Counted from the first letter of the stretch, positions 24,383 through 37,126 are shown. The stretch: 64,000 bases of DNA from Diprion similis (GCF_021155765.1 NC_060108.1:27454025-27518024), one strand, 5' to 3'. A program made the numbers and translations. Notes: a model not told the origin generated them from the letters alone.

Positions 24383-27300
24383 CTTTCTTAATGACGACCC
24401 CCGGCGGGGCCTGGACGACGGGGAGGGACGTACTCGTCGGGATTACGGCCAAGTTTCCCGGTGTTCCTGGAGGCGGCGAGGCGCTGGCGCTACCGACGGA
24501 CCCGTGGTCGCTGAAGCCGTGGGTACTGTTATCTTCGGGGCCGTCGAAGAAGCTAAGACTGAAATCGCTCCTGGCGTCGAAGGACACTTCCGGCGTGAGG
24601 GTGTCCGGCGCTGGTGCGCTACCCAGTCCCGCGCTCAGCGATTGGTCGATTGGTCGATTGAATACGTCCATCGTACGATGCCTATAGTCGGCGAATTCAT
24701 GAAAGTCGAACGTTCGATCACCCTGCTTCGCGAATAAACACTTGAGATTCAAATATCGGATATATGCCACAGGCTTCCGGTGCACCTGCTGTAAGCACTC
24801 GCGATCAGTGATCCAGTCGCATTATTGTCTTTCCATTCGTATTTATAGTTTATTGCACCGAAGTACCAAATTTATAACTGGATGGCGTATAATCGACGTA
24901 TTGAACGATCGTATTAAGCACTGAACCGCAATTTAGTCACTTCGTATTATCACTAAATTATTATTGTTATTGTTATTATCGATGTTGTTGTTGCGTGCTC
25001 AATACAAATTGTGAAAAAATCAGCTGAAGGAATTCGAAACCAGCAAGTTTTCAAATAGATGTACGTGTAGTTAGATCTTGTCAATTTATTTCCGGTAATT
25101 TACTTCGGATTCGGAAACGAGAAGCGGATCAGCGTGTTGTATGGCTGCAGGACCGGGACTAACCTTTTACGCTGGTCTCAATTATAATGGAATTACGATT
25201 CATCAGTTTTGTGAAGTATAAAAAATCATATGCTCACATGAAATATAATTCGAGAGTATTGGTCACGGATTATTTTCACTGCTGCGACAAATAAAAGTAT
25301 CACTTTCAACTTATCAGGTTGTTTATACGTACTACAATTGATGTAAGACACGCGTTAAAAATCTCTTAATTTTTGTACCCGCACTCATGAGTCTTGTCGG
25401 CTCTTGCCCCCTTTTTACTTCTGTTGAAAAACGTAAGCGGGCGTAAATCACGAAACACAACGGTGTAAAACTTCAACCCATTCTTTTTCAACTCTTAAAG
25501 TCCGACGTCTCTCCTTAAGGTGAACCCTTTTTTCGAGTCACGTTATAGCGGCAGGGTATTTTCATTTCACCTCTCAAGCTTGGGTACCTCATCGCTGAAA
25601 CGAAATAAGATGGGGAAAACGTAAACAATTAAAATCATAATGATAATGGTAAAACAGGAGAAAGCACGAAACCGAAAGAAGTTGAAACCTTTCTATGTTT
25701 CAGAAAAACCATACCGAAGCTTGTCGGATTTTAATTGACCGCGTCGTCAGCCGACGCCTACAACTTGAAAATCAACCATCAGTCTGATGAGATTGAAAAT
25801 ATAGAGCCAATGTAGAGACAAAAACGTGTTATAGGCACATCCAAAGTCGGTATTTATATGCGTATAGGGTATAGAATTATGGTGAAAAATATGAGAAGCG
25901 AAAAAATATACGAATGGAAATAAAATAAGCAGAGAAGCGATGTAGCATCACGAGCAGCGAGAAAAAGTGAATGTCATTGCCGTAATCTTCGGCCGTTGAC
26001 TTCGTGACTCCTCCTCTTACCTACATCTATATCTATATAGTATACTTATTATACAGTGCAGCTCGCGCCCATGGACAGCTAACACTTTTCATTCCGTCTG
26101 TGATCTTTGGACTGTGAGTACGTATAATTGTATATTAAATTTGTTGTTTCATCTTCCATTCTTCTCTAATTTCCTATTCTCCTGTTACTTTCCCGTCTCT
26201 TGCGATCCGACCGGCGCTACGCGGTGAAAACAATGAAAAATATCTTATTTGCCAGCTCCAGAGATCGATTGTTAACTGCCCTTAGCATACGGGGGTGATG
26301 TTTTCAAGGTTCTCCCAACACCGTGGCAGCGGAAAGTGGTATAAAGAGCTGCGAGAGCGAATATCCACGACATTAGTTGATATTCCGCACTATTGCGTTG
26401 CAGAGTTTGCAATGCGCGCCGATCTAATAGACACAGGATAGGATGCAAGTATATAAGACGTGGTACAAGGAGGCCGCGTCGCGGATTTATTTATCACCGT
26501 GAACGATGCCACTAGGAGATGCAACGGCGAACAAGTCGCGGGTCTATTCTATGCCGCTGCAGGCATGCAAAAACGACGTCGACGACGACGAAATTGCAGC
26601 CTCGCGCCGTCGAGCCTCCGTGCGAAAATTTCGAGCCGATCTTCTTTCGAGTCGTTCACTTACGGCGATGTCACGCTATATTACACCGATAATTTTTATC
26701 CCCTTTGTCAACCGGCACAGATTGCCGATATGTCGATACTGAACCCGCGCGTCTCAATTAGATACGTTACAATAATTTATAACCTGTCTTCTTTGCGTTA
26801 AACAAAATTATGACCCTGTTCCTTCCTACCTCGGAGTCTGTTCAATTACTTGTATAATACGTATATTACTTGGAAGGCGTGTTTAGAGCTTTAATGAAGA
26901 GGAAAATAGGCGAGATAATGAGAAATCGGCTGTCACTTTTTAAATGCAATACCAACTACCGCACCATCATCCACGATGACCGTAGATGAAGTTATCATAT
27001 TATTATAATATATTACGAAATTTGATATTCTGGTATTTTCAGGAATTCCGATTCATCTCGAGTTTCTATTTTATTAACGATAGTTTGTTGACGTCTGAGT
27101 ACCGACAGCAGAGTAGAATTACAGTTTGGGATTCCAAACGTCTACGTAAATTTCTTCCGATACCCGAAAAGACATATTTTGGTGAACGGATAATTTTCTT
27201 TCTCAGCCGTTTAGCTTTCCTGGGCAAATGACGTACATCGAAGAATATTCAATGAAGTATCATTTGTCAACCCTATCAGAACAGTCGTTCTAATCTTGAG

Positions 27301-28331
27301 TGTGGCGAGCACAGTTTGTAAGCAACTATTCTGAGTAGTATGCGTATGTCTTTTCAATGTACGAAAAACTCCAAGTTCAAGTAAAAAGAGCGAGAAAAGA
27401 ATGGAAAACTATGAAAAGTAACGAATATCGACACTGTAAAGAATATTCTGAATATTACTACCATTGAAGGTGAAATTTGGAAATATTACTTTACGTAATC
27501 CAAAAATTGTTATTTCGCAAATCCTGAACCTTCGAGAACTCAACCCTTTTCCTCCGGCATATAATTAAATAGTTATTATATCTCTGAAGTTGTGACGCAA
27601 GGTTTGTAGGACAGCTTTTCGTGACAAATGCAGGATTTGAAGTTGCTCTACTTCAGTTTGAAATTCAATGAATAAGTAAAAAGAAAAAAAAGAAGAAAGT
27701 AAAGGAAATGAAAGTAACAAAGGACACATAAGATCGCTGAAGGCGTTACATTATATTGAACGGTCATTTCACGTGAACGTTTAGCCGCGGTATTTGTCGA
27801 AGTAGATAGACAGGTAAGTAGACAGAAGCGGAAGAGATCGATACGATCGATGCAGGATCAGGTATAGTAGGGTATAAACGTCGGTTATTTTCTCGGTTAT
27901 TTTATATGCCACGAGCTGTCACGATACGAACCATACCGCAATCGAGTGTTACTTTTTATTCGAGAACGTGTTATCCTATTTTCCGTACATTATATGTAAA
28001 GCACAAAAAATCACCACGAAAATTAGCGCCTCGGACTTGAAACATTTTCGTATAAAAAAATAATGATAATCTTCCGGCGATGCTAATTATTCTTGTTTCG
28101 CGTCTCCCAATGGACGAAGCTTATAATACATGCAAATGCTAGACGCGCAGTTGCACAGTGCAAAATTATGTGGGTTGCCCAAATTGACGAGGAGAATATT
28201 ATCGGCATTAAGTGTATAAATAATGCGACATTGACGAGAATTAGAAAGAAAAAGAAGGCAAACATTTTTACCTGAATAATCATCGCCGTGCGTTTCATTT
28301 GAACGGAGTCACGCGGCGGACAGTCATTCAT
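24383..28331 (-). CDS. Unidentified nuclear-regulator-like gene, isoform B 5' coding exons (partial)
   Basis: The proposed first exon is 28331-28272: ATG, 20 codons, then donor CAG|GTAAAA in phase 0. It joins the exon 24722-24383, whose acceptor GCGAAGCAG|GG is also phase 0. That exon gives 113 codons and ends AAAG|GTTTGT in phase 1. The predicted 133-residue N-terminus is rich in Ser, Pro, Gly and Asp, with an acidic/aromatic stretch (DFSLSFFDGPED) and a proline-rich end (APPGVVIKK). This resembles a disordered activation-type region, but I do not recognise the family. A second start, Met38 (MDVFNRP), is possible if transcription begins near 24.7 kb. Linking the two exons is inference from matching phases; the larger exon is much the better supported. 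The next exon was not found to the left. Confidence 0.5.
24723..28271. other. Intron of isoform B, no other feature
   Basis: AT-rich sequence between the two proposed isoform B exons. I see no conserved ORF or RNA gene. Confidence 0.5.
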
Positions 28332-29682
28332 CCGTCTTGTGCAACACCTACGAGGATCTTCCGCGTTCCTCTCGCGTCACAGGGCAGTGCGTTCACCTCG
28401 GTATCGTTCTTGAAATTTACAAATTCCGTTCCTTGTCGTTGTTGTTCTTGTTGGAGGTATCGCCTGCTTTGAGGGTAAAGTAAACAATATCCTGTGACGG
28501 TGCACGAAATTTCCGATCAGAAACTGAAAGTATTTATACTCGATGCTCGTTCAACACGCGAAAACATCCTCGGCGAACATATTTTACCGTTATCGAAAAT
28601 CATCAACCGCTTATACTTCGAGCGATGATGATCTTGCAATTGATTTTTACCCTCCCCCTCGATCAAGTTCTTCCTTTAAACCACCAGGTCCAGGAGTTCA
28701 GATCCACTCCCCTATGGTCGAATCAATGACACCGCCCGGCACGTGGGTACCTAATTGACGTCGTGAGTCTCTGCGTTGTTCGTTTCACGTAGAAATAAGA
28801 AGAGCACTCTCACTGCAGTCAACTCACTGAATGGCGAAAAACATCTCACGTGGAGTAGGTAGTAAGGAGTCCGGCTGTCAAACTTTCGGTCGAACGGCGA
28901 GGCGGCTCGCGTGAATTGGAGAAACTTTGAATATCCATGCGCGATACACAACACCGTTCACTTATTATTCAACTTGCAATACGGACCATTCGATTCGTGG
29001 CTCGACAGTCCGCGGTTTACGACGCGTGGGAGAGAAGATGAGATGACAGGAGATGAGAGGAGAGTAGAGGAGAGAAGAGGAGAAGAGAGGAGAGGAGAGG
29101 AGAGAAGTGACCACCGATTATCCTTTCAATAACCTTTCGCGCACGACAATCACGTGCAGGTGAAATCCGACAACTGCCACTATATGAGAGTATTGAATAC
29201 GTGAATTTGCAGCGAGTGCGTGGAGCCGGCGTTCACTCGTCGTTCATCCGCATCCCCGTTACCATAAACAACTCTGCGTAACAAGCAACGAAAAAATCCC
29301 CGTGAACCATGATGAGAAGGTATCCCCGTCAGTCTTGTACTTCTTGCTTAATCCTCCGGCTACATCCACCAAAGATCTGTATAATTATCATGCAGGAGGC
29401 CAGAGTGGCAAAGAGCGTATAAACAGTGATGTACCAAACTCGCGAACAAGGATGAGTGCAGAGGACGATAACGCTGCAGGGTATGACACGTTAATACAGA
29501 TCACGTGTGTGCCTCTCGTCTATAAGGTAGGTACGCTGACTCGCTCGGCCGCGACTTGTCAACGCGTTTCGAGCACTCGAGCACTCGGCCGAGGCACGAG
29601 TCAGGCAAGTTGCGCGAGCTGCTCGCTTACCTGTGCCGTAAGTAAGACCCTGGCACCGCGCTGTTACGGCATTGCAACTCAC

Positions 29683-29938
29683 GGGGGGGAATTAAGTGAA
29701 CGGGGCGAGGGAAAGGGGGAGGGGGGAGGGGGGAGGAGGGAGGAGGGAGAGAAGAGAAAGAGGTAAGGGGCGGGGAGGGGGTGGATGGAGGGTGGCGGTA
29801 AAGGAGGAAGAGGAGGAGGAGGAGGAGGAGAAGAGAGGAGAGAGGAGAGAGGAGAGGACGAAAGGAGGATGACGGGATGGAGAGGAGTAGCGGAGTGGAA
29901 AGGGGGGAGGACCGGGGCGGGGAGGGGAGATGGAGTGG
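29683..29938 (+). repeat. Long polypurine tract with G-quadruplex motif
   Basis: About 250 bases are almost entirely A and G on the plus strand. At 29709-29733 four or more G-runs (GGG, GGGGG, GGGGGG, GGGGGG) are separated by one to three A, a textbook G-quadruplex pattern. The tract also has mirror-like GGA repeats capable of triplex (H-DNA) formation. The long open frames across it are artefacts of the lack of T on one strand. Confidence 0.85.
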
Positions 29939-30010
29939 ACCAACTGGGTTCAGCAGCAGCGATAGTTCATTGACCGAGAAGAGCCGAGCGGGCCCGAACC
30001 GCACGGTTGT

Positions 30011-30119
30011 ATACCTACACCTATACCTGTACCTACACCTACACCTACACCTACACCTACACCTACACCTATGCCTGTATCTCTACCTCCACCTCTACCT
30101 GTACCTGTACCTACACCTA
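30011..30119 (+). repeat. (CTACAC)n hexamer array with variants
   Basis: A pure CTACAC core at 30031-30069 is flanked by CTATAC, CTGTAC and CTCTAC variants. Confidence 0.9.
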
Positions 30120-31305
30120 GGCCAATTTCGTACCGGCATCGAGAGCTATGCATGGTTACTGAAGCAAAATTTTTACGGTGTGTGATGTTCGCGCCCGCGA
30201 GGCTGATCTCGCACCCTTTGAAAGGAGGTGGAAGTGAGGGGGTATGTTACACATTTACCCCGTGGCATGGGCTCGATGCTGCACGCTGCGTTGCGTGCGT
30301 TACTCCGATAACCCCTGCGGATCGACTCGATTAGAAGATATCGATGTACGTGTATGGACGAACATCTCACCGTCGTCGCGGTTTCACCAGCTCTACACGT
30401 TATAATGCATGGTTATAACATCATGCAGAATGTTGCTGGATCCTCGACGCCTGTTTGAATGGTTACGGGAATGCGTTATTATACGTTTACAATTTAGGTA
30501 TAAACTACAGACATTGTGCAGGGAAGAAGTAACGAACGAGTAAACGTAAACTTTGATTTGAATATCACAAGTTTAGAATTCAAGCGGTCCTCACAAATAT
30601 CAAATGACGTCAATCAGGAGAGATGAAATAAACGATGGCATATCTATAAGCTCACCATATTACGCCGACGTGGGCACTACGTTTGAAATGAATTTCAATT
30701 CGGTAAACTGTCTCCCTTTTTACTGTACAATGCCGAATAACCTACTTGAATACAAAATTTTCGGGGATATAGGGAACATGGGGAACAGGAGGAATTTTGG
30801 GGAGCTGGCATTTGCTTTAAATACGAGTAGACACTTATGAACGAAATGCAATTTACTCCATAATTACTGTACACACTTTTAACGTATTTCAGGACCGTTT
30901 TGCCCTTTTTATTTAATTATGCGTACTCCGTTTCAAGTTCAATGTCAAGGCAGAGCGTCGAGGGCTGACATTGGTATATTTATACTACATTGACTACTTT
31001 TTTAGCCAGTCGCCTCGGACTCTTTTCGTCCGGTACTCGGGTACGGTTTTTATATCAGGGCAAGGCAATCACAGAAGGTGCAAATTCAAGATCAGTTCAT
31101 CGGTAATCAGAAAATATATAAATCAGCTCGGTAAAACGAAAGCATTGGCCGAAAAATCGTTCGCTTAATACAATTACACAGATTATAATGATACGTACTG
31201 TGGAAAGGAATGATAATTGAAAATAAACCAATGTTTTTCACAGTAAACATCGGGCCGTGTACAAGTTTCGCCATGCAGGTGAGCGAGTTGGCAGTGACCA
31301 CTCAG

Positions 31306-31352
31306 CAGCAGATGCCGAAGCAGCAACAGAAACAGCAGCAGCAGCAGCAACA
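31306..31352 (+). repeat. (CAG)n trinucleotide tract
   Basis: Imperfect CAG/CAA/GCA repeats. No supported exon contains it. Confidence 0.8.
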
Positions 31353-33203
31353 CACTTGTTGAGAAGGAAGGAAAGGGAAAAGGAGGAAAAGGGAGGGAAG
31401 ATACACGCTCAGAGTAATGAACCTCGAGAACCGGTTAGTTCTGCACGTGTATTATACAGATCGGTTTGGTGCATGTTTCTTGTGCATACGCTCCGCATAT
31501 TCCGTGAGGTATATCTAATTGAGTTTTCCCAGCGATTTCCCTCCCGCTCTGCACCCACTCTACGACTCTGAGGCCAGCTATATCGGTTTTTCGGCACGTT
31601 TCGAGTTCTGTTTCGAAGATGGCGAGGAGAGGAGTGCAGAGCGGAGCAGAGCAGAGGAGAGGAGAGGAGAGGAGAGGGAAGACGGTGAGGGGGTGAAGCC
31701 GAGAGATAACCATCTCCTCGTTGGTACAACATACGTAGGAATATTGTACTGCACGCGAAGTTAACCACGAAAGGGTTTGGACACGCGGTAGTAGCGGCCA
31801 TTTCGCATACCGGTTCAGAGAAATGACAAACAACCTTTTGCAGCCTTATTGTACCTGCCCTTGCCTTAATTGTTTGAACGCCTATCGCTGTGCGCGCAAG
31901 CTTACAGGGAAATCACACGTGCATCCGCCGTGAAGAAGAGAACTATACCCACATTGCTGCCGAATTTTCAGTTGGGAATATAATACGTGAAATTCGGTAC
32001 AAATTTGCGGTGTAATATTTAATATTCGTTCTATCGCGAAACTCCGTCCCCGTCTAAACGTTTAGGATCGTGTATGTCAGTCTCGCTTTTCCAGTATACG
32101 GAATACAAAATCTTGTTCCAAAAAGCATAACGGTGTAATTATGGTACGTACACACTGCAAACAAGTGACCAAATTTCGATGAAATTAAATTCGCCCTACT
32201 ATTCGCTTAATTCCGCGAAGCGTGAAATTGGGGATCAGTTTATGAACTGAAATTCGAGGTACCTAATCGACGAAATTTACTGATGCCTGCATTGTTTCTG
32301 CAATGCAAATGTCATGCGACTGTTTTTCACATATCGATTACGTATTCAATGTTCATTACTCAAAAATACCAGACACAAGGAAGACGTTGACATACACTTT
32401 TTCTACCATCTTTGCGTTGATTCATAAAAATTTGTGATCGAAGACGCCAAAGATTGGAAGCAAATATCATTATCGGCGTTTGTCGATACAACTGTGATAA
32501 CACTGTGGGTAAGTTTTTCATATCAGACTGGCGTAACAGTGACGCGAATGAAAAGGAGGGCTCACTTTGGGACAGACTCTACCAACGGCTTGACAGGGTC
32601 GCGTGATGTGGATATTGAAGAAATATCAAAGGGGCTTGTACGTTTTTCAGCGGCGCACTTTCAGGAATATTATAGTATGCCTCGTCCCAGCGTTTATGAA
32701 AAAATTTGAATTAAAAGTTTGTAAAGCGAAATTTGGTGAACATACGTCGATTCTGTAGACAGTGAGAAATTTATTCAATTTTTCTTTTCAAGATAGTGTT
32801 TCCGTACCTCAATACACAGAGTAATTGTTTAACTCGATAGAAAAAGTTGAACTAACGAATTTAATGGGAATCAAGTTTGAAGATTCTTTCACAAGTTCCG
32901 TTAGTTTTACGGCATATCATTACTATCAAGAGATGTCGTGCGAAAAAGTTTTATTATTCTTATATAGTTATCGCAGAAATAAACAATTGCGCGGCTCTTT
33001 ACCGACAGTTCCCATTTCGGTTTCATAATTTTTTCAATTTTCTTTCAGCAAACCGAATCCCCATTACCGGGTACGAAATGACCAAGGAAATGCTGCTACT
33101 CATTCGCAATGTTAATCGAACAGGATTGAAATTTCCAAAATATTAACATTCTGAAAATCCAATGTCTGATCGAGTTTTTGTCATTTGATCGTTTTCTTCC
33201 AAA

Positions 33204-33240
33204 ATGCCCCCTCCAAGCAAGGTCCCTAGATCCGCCCCTG
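33204..33240 (-). mobile_element. hAT-like terminal inverted repeat (single end)
   Basis: Read on the minus strand from 33240, the sequence begins CAGGGGCGGATCTAGG, a form widely seen at the ends of hAT-superfamily elements in invertebrates. The adjacent 8 bases (33241-33248, TCTTCTGT) would be the target duplication. I found no matching opposite end in the preceding kilobase, so the element is probably truncated or diverged. Confidence 0.45.
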
Positions 33241-34454
33241 TCTTCTGTCCCAACAGGCAAGCGATCTGTAACCCCTGCGGTACTTATTGTTTCTGCCCAA
33301 GATATTATCTAAATGTAGGAACTTCCGGAAGGAGTCTAAGAGAAGCGATGGCATGGGGTAAGAAGAAGGAGGACGATGGGTATCGAGGTGAGTGAGAAGA
33401 AGCGAGTGGGTATCCGCGGAAGAGGATGGAGGGCAAAAGGTAGAAGGTACGGAGGGTAGAGAGATTCGTGGCAGAGGTACGCGGAGAAAAGTGTATTAGG
33501 GTGGGGCGCGAGCTGCCGCTTTGAATCGATCCAGCACCAGCTACAGCTGGAACCTCGTATACCCTCCCGAGTTTCAGCGGTTCTCATTGTGTCAGCCTTT
33601 GGGACGTGCCTGCAGCTCTGCGACGAATGCGAGGGACCGTGTGTTACGGATTATTAAATCCATCCTATTCTCGCCCGTTTACGTACGTCCCCCTTATATA
33701 TTTCACTTTTAACCACGGAGACTACGAAGAAGTATCCGCAACCGCACTCACGTAATATACGTATAGGTATACCTGGATTTCTATGCGTACAAATACGTTG
33801 CACAGTCGTGCAGAAATCCCCTGACGAAATTACGTCCTTTTTGCAACAGTTTATACATATATAATACTCCGAGGAAACCTGTTCTTATATATATACTGGA
33901 AATTAGCCCCCGGGATATATGCATAGATGTTCTAACTCGTAGTTGGCTGGAAGGATCGAATCGATGTGTAAAACACGTATACCTAATTCGCGCGGCAACC
34001 CGTATATACCTGTATACAGATTCGGCGATTCACCTGCCATTGCAGCTGCAGCGCTGAAACTTGTTTGATAGAGTAAATCGCTGCGAATCTCATCATCTAT
34101 ATATATATATATATATAGGATACATACATAGGACTCTTTGCCGTCGAATGCCAAACTGTCAAAATACATTAACGCTCTTGTATCACGTGAAAATGAAGTA
34201 ATTCTTGTAGCAACGATGCCAAGGGTTAGATAAAATAATTGGATACGAAGGCTTGCAGGTATTACACATCACGTATACAGATATATATATATAGTATACA
34301 TTCATCCATATACGCATCACACGCAATAAAGAATGTAATAAAAATAACTCGCCAATGTGCGGGTCACGCTGCTCGTATAACTCTTGAATAAATAAAAGGG
34401 TGAACACTGAACGTGTAGATACATGTATGTACTGGACGGTTGAGGGCAACTCAC

Positions 34455-37126
34455 CATTGTTGCGTAGGACGGACCCGGGGCTGGCGGCTTCGAGAGGGCT
34501 GTTCGGCTCCTCCGGGTCTGGTTCTCTCTTCACGCTGGAACGGAAAGCATCCTGGATTATTTACATTGCCGAAAATGCTTGGCTCGGCAGCTAACGCGAG
34601 AGACTCGGCTAACATTTGTTTGACGATAATACGGCTCTTGCGGAATGAGCGAAGCCTAGAAAATTAGGGAATTACACGTAAGTTCCCCTGTGACACCTGT
34701 GACTCCTGAAACCTCATCTGCCCTGAATTCTTGCGCATTCGTCGCTGAAAAGCAAGTACTTCACGAGTCGCGACTGACGATGAATTTCATCACGAGTTTT
34801 ACTACTTTATTCATAATTGGCATTGCGGATTTTTTGCGGATACAAAATTCCGCACAACTTCAAAGTCCATGGTATTCATTATACTGCGTAACGAGAGAGA
34901 TGCAAGGGAGAAGAATATTGGTAAAAGAGAACACCGGGCAGCTCAATTTATCATGGATTGAAACCAATGTGAGTTATCTTTCAGAAATAGATGAAGATGT
35001 ATACCTATAACTGGTCCCCACAATTCTCATCCTCGTGTCTATTCCGATCTGCATCAATAGTCATTAGTGTCATTAGGTATGTCATCGCTTCGTACACGGG
35101 ATAATTCGCGAAGGAAATAGGTCATTCCAGAATACCAGGTGAAGATAAACCGAGAAGAGTAACATAATGGCCGAAAGGGTGAAAGGGAGAAAGAGAGTTT
35201 GTGTCAAAAGGGTCGACGATCAAGGCTCTGCCGATGAGGGATACCAGCGTGTAAGCCTTCCTGATGGCAGCGAGAATTGAGTGTATCAGGAAAGAAAACA
35301 ATGCTAGTCCAGTTTTCATAGCAAAATGACTTTACTCGGTATTTCGCTCACGTCTAAACGAGCCTGGACACCTCCGACACATAATTTTGCAAAGCATGTT
35401 TCGAAGGCTTCAGCCCGCTCTTATACTGTAAGCGTAAAAACTCGTAAACAAATATGGTAATCTTCGCGTAATAGCTATAACCGCATTATGCTTATGGGAG
35501 GAAAAAAGTTTAATATCCGATTAAAGTTCGGTAGCGTGTAAAATAACGTTATTTGAGGTGGAATTTTTTCCTAATAAATCTCGTCCAAAATCGCATGAAA
35601 ACTCCTAGAACTGATTCGAAAAACTATATTTAGTTCTATCTCGACAACTTGGGTTTATTCTGTGCAGCGCAGCGGCGAAGGAGCTTTTCACATACATAAT
35701 TACATAATTTCTGTAATTGATGCGCTTCAATTGCTTAGTAAGCTCTGCAAATAGACAAGATTCTGTGAGAAAATTTTGGTCTTGATACATTGAGTTCCCA
35801 AGTTCGTTGGAACTCCTCCACAATTTCTGTCCTGCACGGCAGATTGCAAAGCAGTTCGATTGAAAATTAAATTTTTGCGAAAGCATCTGTGTCCGAATGT
35901 CAAAGCAAAAAGTATCCGTCTTCATAACTATCACGATTTGTGCACCCCGAATCATTTGTATTCGTATAAACTTTTTATGTAGATACATTTCGCGTTGAAA
36001 CTGAGAATATTTTTCAGAGGGTTTATACGAATACATATACGTACATATTACGATAAGTGAAATAAGTATAGGAAAAAGAAAGCAAGAAATACAACGCGCT
36101 GGTTTTAATTCATGACCATCGTTAGACAAATAACAAGCTACCGTTTAAATTAATAAAAGAACAAACAATTGCATGATTGTAAAGTACAGAATTTAGTATT
36201 GTTTGTGTGCCAAAGACGACGCGCGAGTGTGCTGTGTATTATACATATTGATCATATATGTACACCTCGAATGGCAAGACGGTGTTTAAAAATGTAACGG
36301 GTTTGTTGAATCGATAGGAAAAATTACACAAGGTATTATTTCGCCGCAGTCAGTTGTCCTTTATATTTATACGTATACGTACAGCTACCTAATTATTTTA
36401 TCTTTTAGATCGTGAGTTATTTTCTGCTACATCGCATCAGCTGAATTCAGCATAGAAGACGAACAGTACGATTTTCGAGCTTCATCAACACATCAGGCGG
36501 CGAGTTTAGCGTAAACGGCCACTATTGGTGATACTTAAACTTTGTAAAGTGAGTTAGTGAATGCCAAATAATGTTTTAACAAACTCTGTGGCTGTTCACT
36601 CATGACAAGTAGTGTCAAATTTTCGCGTTTCAGCTGAGACCTGAGTATTCGATAGTGTAACGTGAGTTTCTCACATCTGTACACTTTCGTCGTGGTTGAG
36701 TGAATCGAAATCGTTTTCCACCCAACCATGGAAACCGAAAATAGCGAAAATGTAAAAAAAACCAAAGTATCAAAAGTTATACAATCGAATCCCTCTCCGC
36801 GGACTATTGAAAACCTAAACAATTACATACCACTGAACGTAGGAAACTTTTACTGCGAAATTAATGAGACTTTATCTAAAAGTCATTATCACCTTCTCAC
36901 ACCTTCCAAGCTTATGAATCGATAGAAATAAACAACACAGAGTCTTTAAAATCGAAGAAAAGAAACTCGAATTGAAGGCCCATAGTGTAATTAAGCCTAT
37001 AAATGGCGGGGTAGTGGATTTTTGCCGAATGTAGTACCTGACGAAAGTGGAGTCCGCAGCTGGACTGGACGGCCTCGGTGACGAACTCGCTGTAGACGCG
37101 GTGTTGGTTTCGTCCTGCACGTCCAT
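34455..37126 (-). CDS. Unidentified nuclear-regulator-like gene, isoform A 5' coding exons (partial)
   Basis: Exon 1 is 37126-37038: ATG, 29 codons plus 2 bases, donor TTCGTCAG|GTACTA. Exon 2 is 34534-34455, acceptor TTCCGTTCCAG, donor AACAATG|GTGAGT. The phases fit exactly (2 then 1), giving 56 residues. Exon 1 encodes a Thr/Ser/Pro-rich stretch. Exon 2 begins VKREPDPEEPNSP at residue 31. VKRE followed by acidic residues fits the consensus for acidic-residue-dependent SUMOylation, common in transcription factors. The exit phase (1) is the same as that of isoform B, so both may splice to the same downstream exon. I cannot name the family. That A and B are alternative starts of one gene is inference; they could belong to different genes. 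Confidence 0.6.
34535..37037. other. Intron of isoform A
   Basis: AT-rich intron. It includes a 174-codon open minus-strand frame at 35605-36126 with no ATG start until about codon 30, and a small plus-strand ORF at 36728-36925 described separately. Confidence 0.5.
36728..36925 (+). CDS. Possible nested 65-codon ORF, unknown
   Basis: A 65-residue ORF starts at an ATG in a strong context (CCAACCATGG) and ends TAG, followed two bases later by AATAAA (36927-36932). It is Lys/Ser/Asn-rich and hydrophilic, without signal peptide, membrane segment or known motif. It lies antisense inside the first intron of the isoform A model. A compact ORF with an immediate polyadenylation signal could be a small gene or the remnant of a retrocopy; chance is also plausible. 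Confidence 0.2.
   Translation: METENSENVKKTKVSKVIQSNPSPRTIENLNNYIPLNVGNFYCEINETLSKSHYHLLTPSKLMNR

Larger units (their letters stand above)
28332..34454. other. Non-coding stretch between the alternative first-exon sets
   Basis: It contains purine-rich and CACCTA-type simple repeats and a hAT-like terminus at 33240, listed separately. The 28.3-28.5 kb part, just upstream of the isoform B ATG, would be its promoter if that model holds. No other coding exon is supported. Confidence 0.5.

Noticed and set aside
28543..28758. Plus-strand frame rich in Ser and Pro near the isoform B start
   Set aside because: Low complexity, no homology recognised, and lies in the probable promoter of the opposite strand.
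22462..29450. Identical 17-mer CCAAACTCGCGAACAAG at 22462-22478 and 29434-29450
   Set aside because: One such exact match is not far from chance expectation in 64 kb, and flanks do not align.
29302..29766. 154-codon plus-strand frame and neighbours
   Set aside because: Its end runs into the polypurine tract; the open frames there are produced by lack of stop codons in purine repeats.
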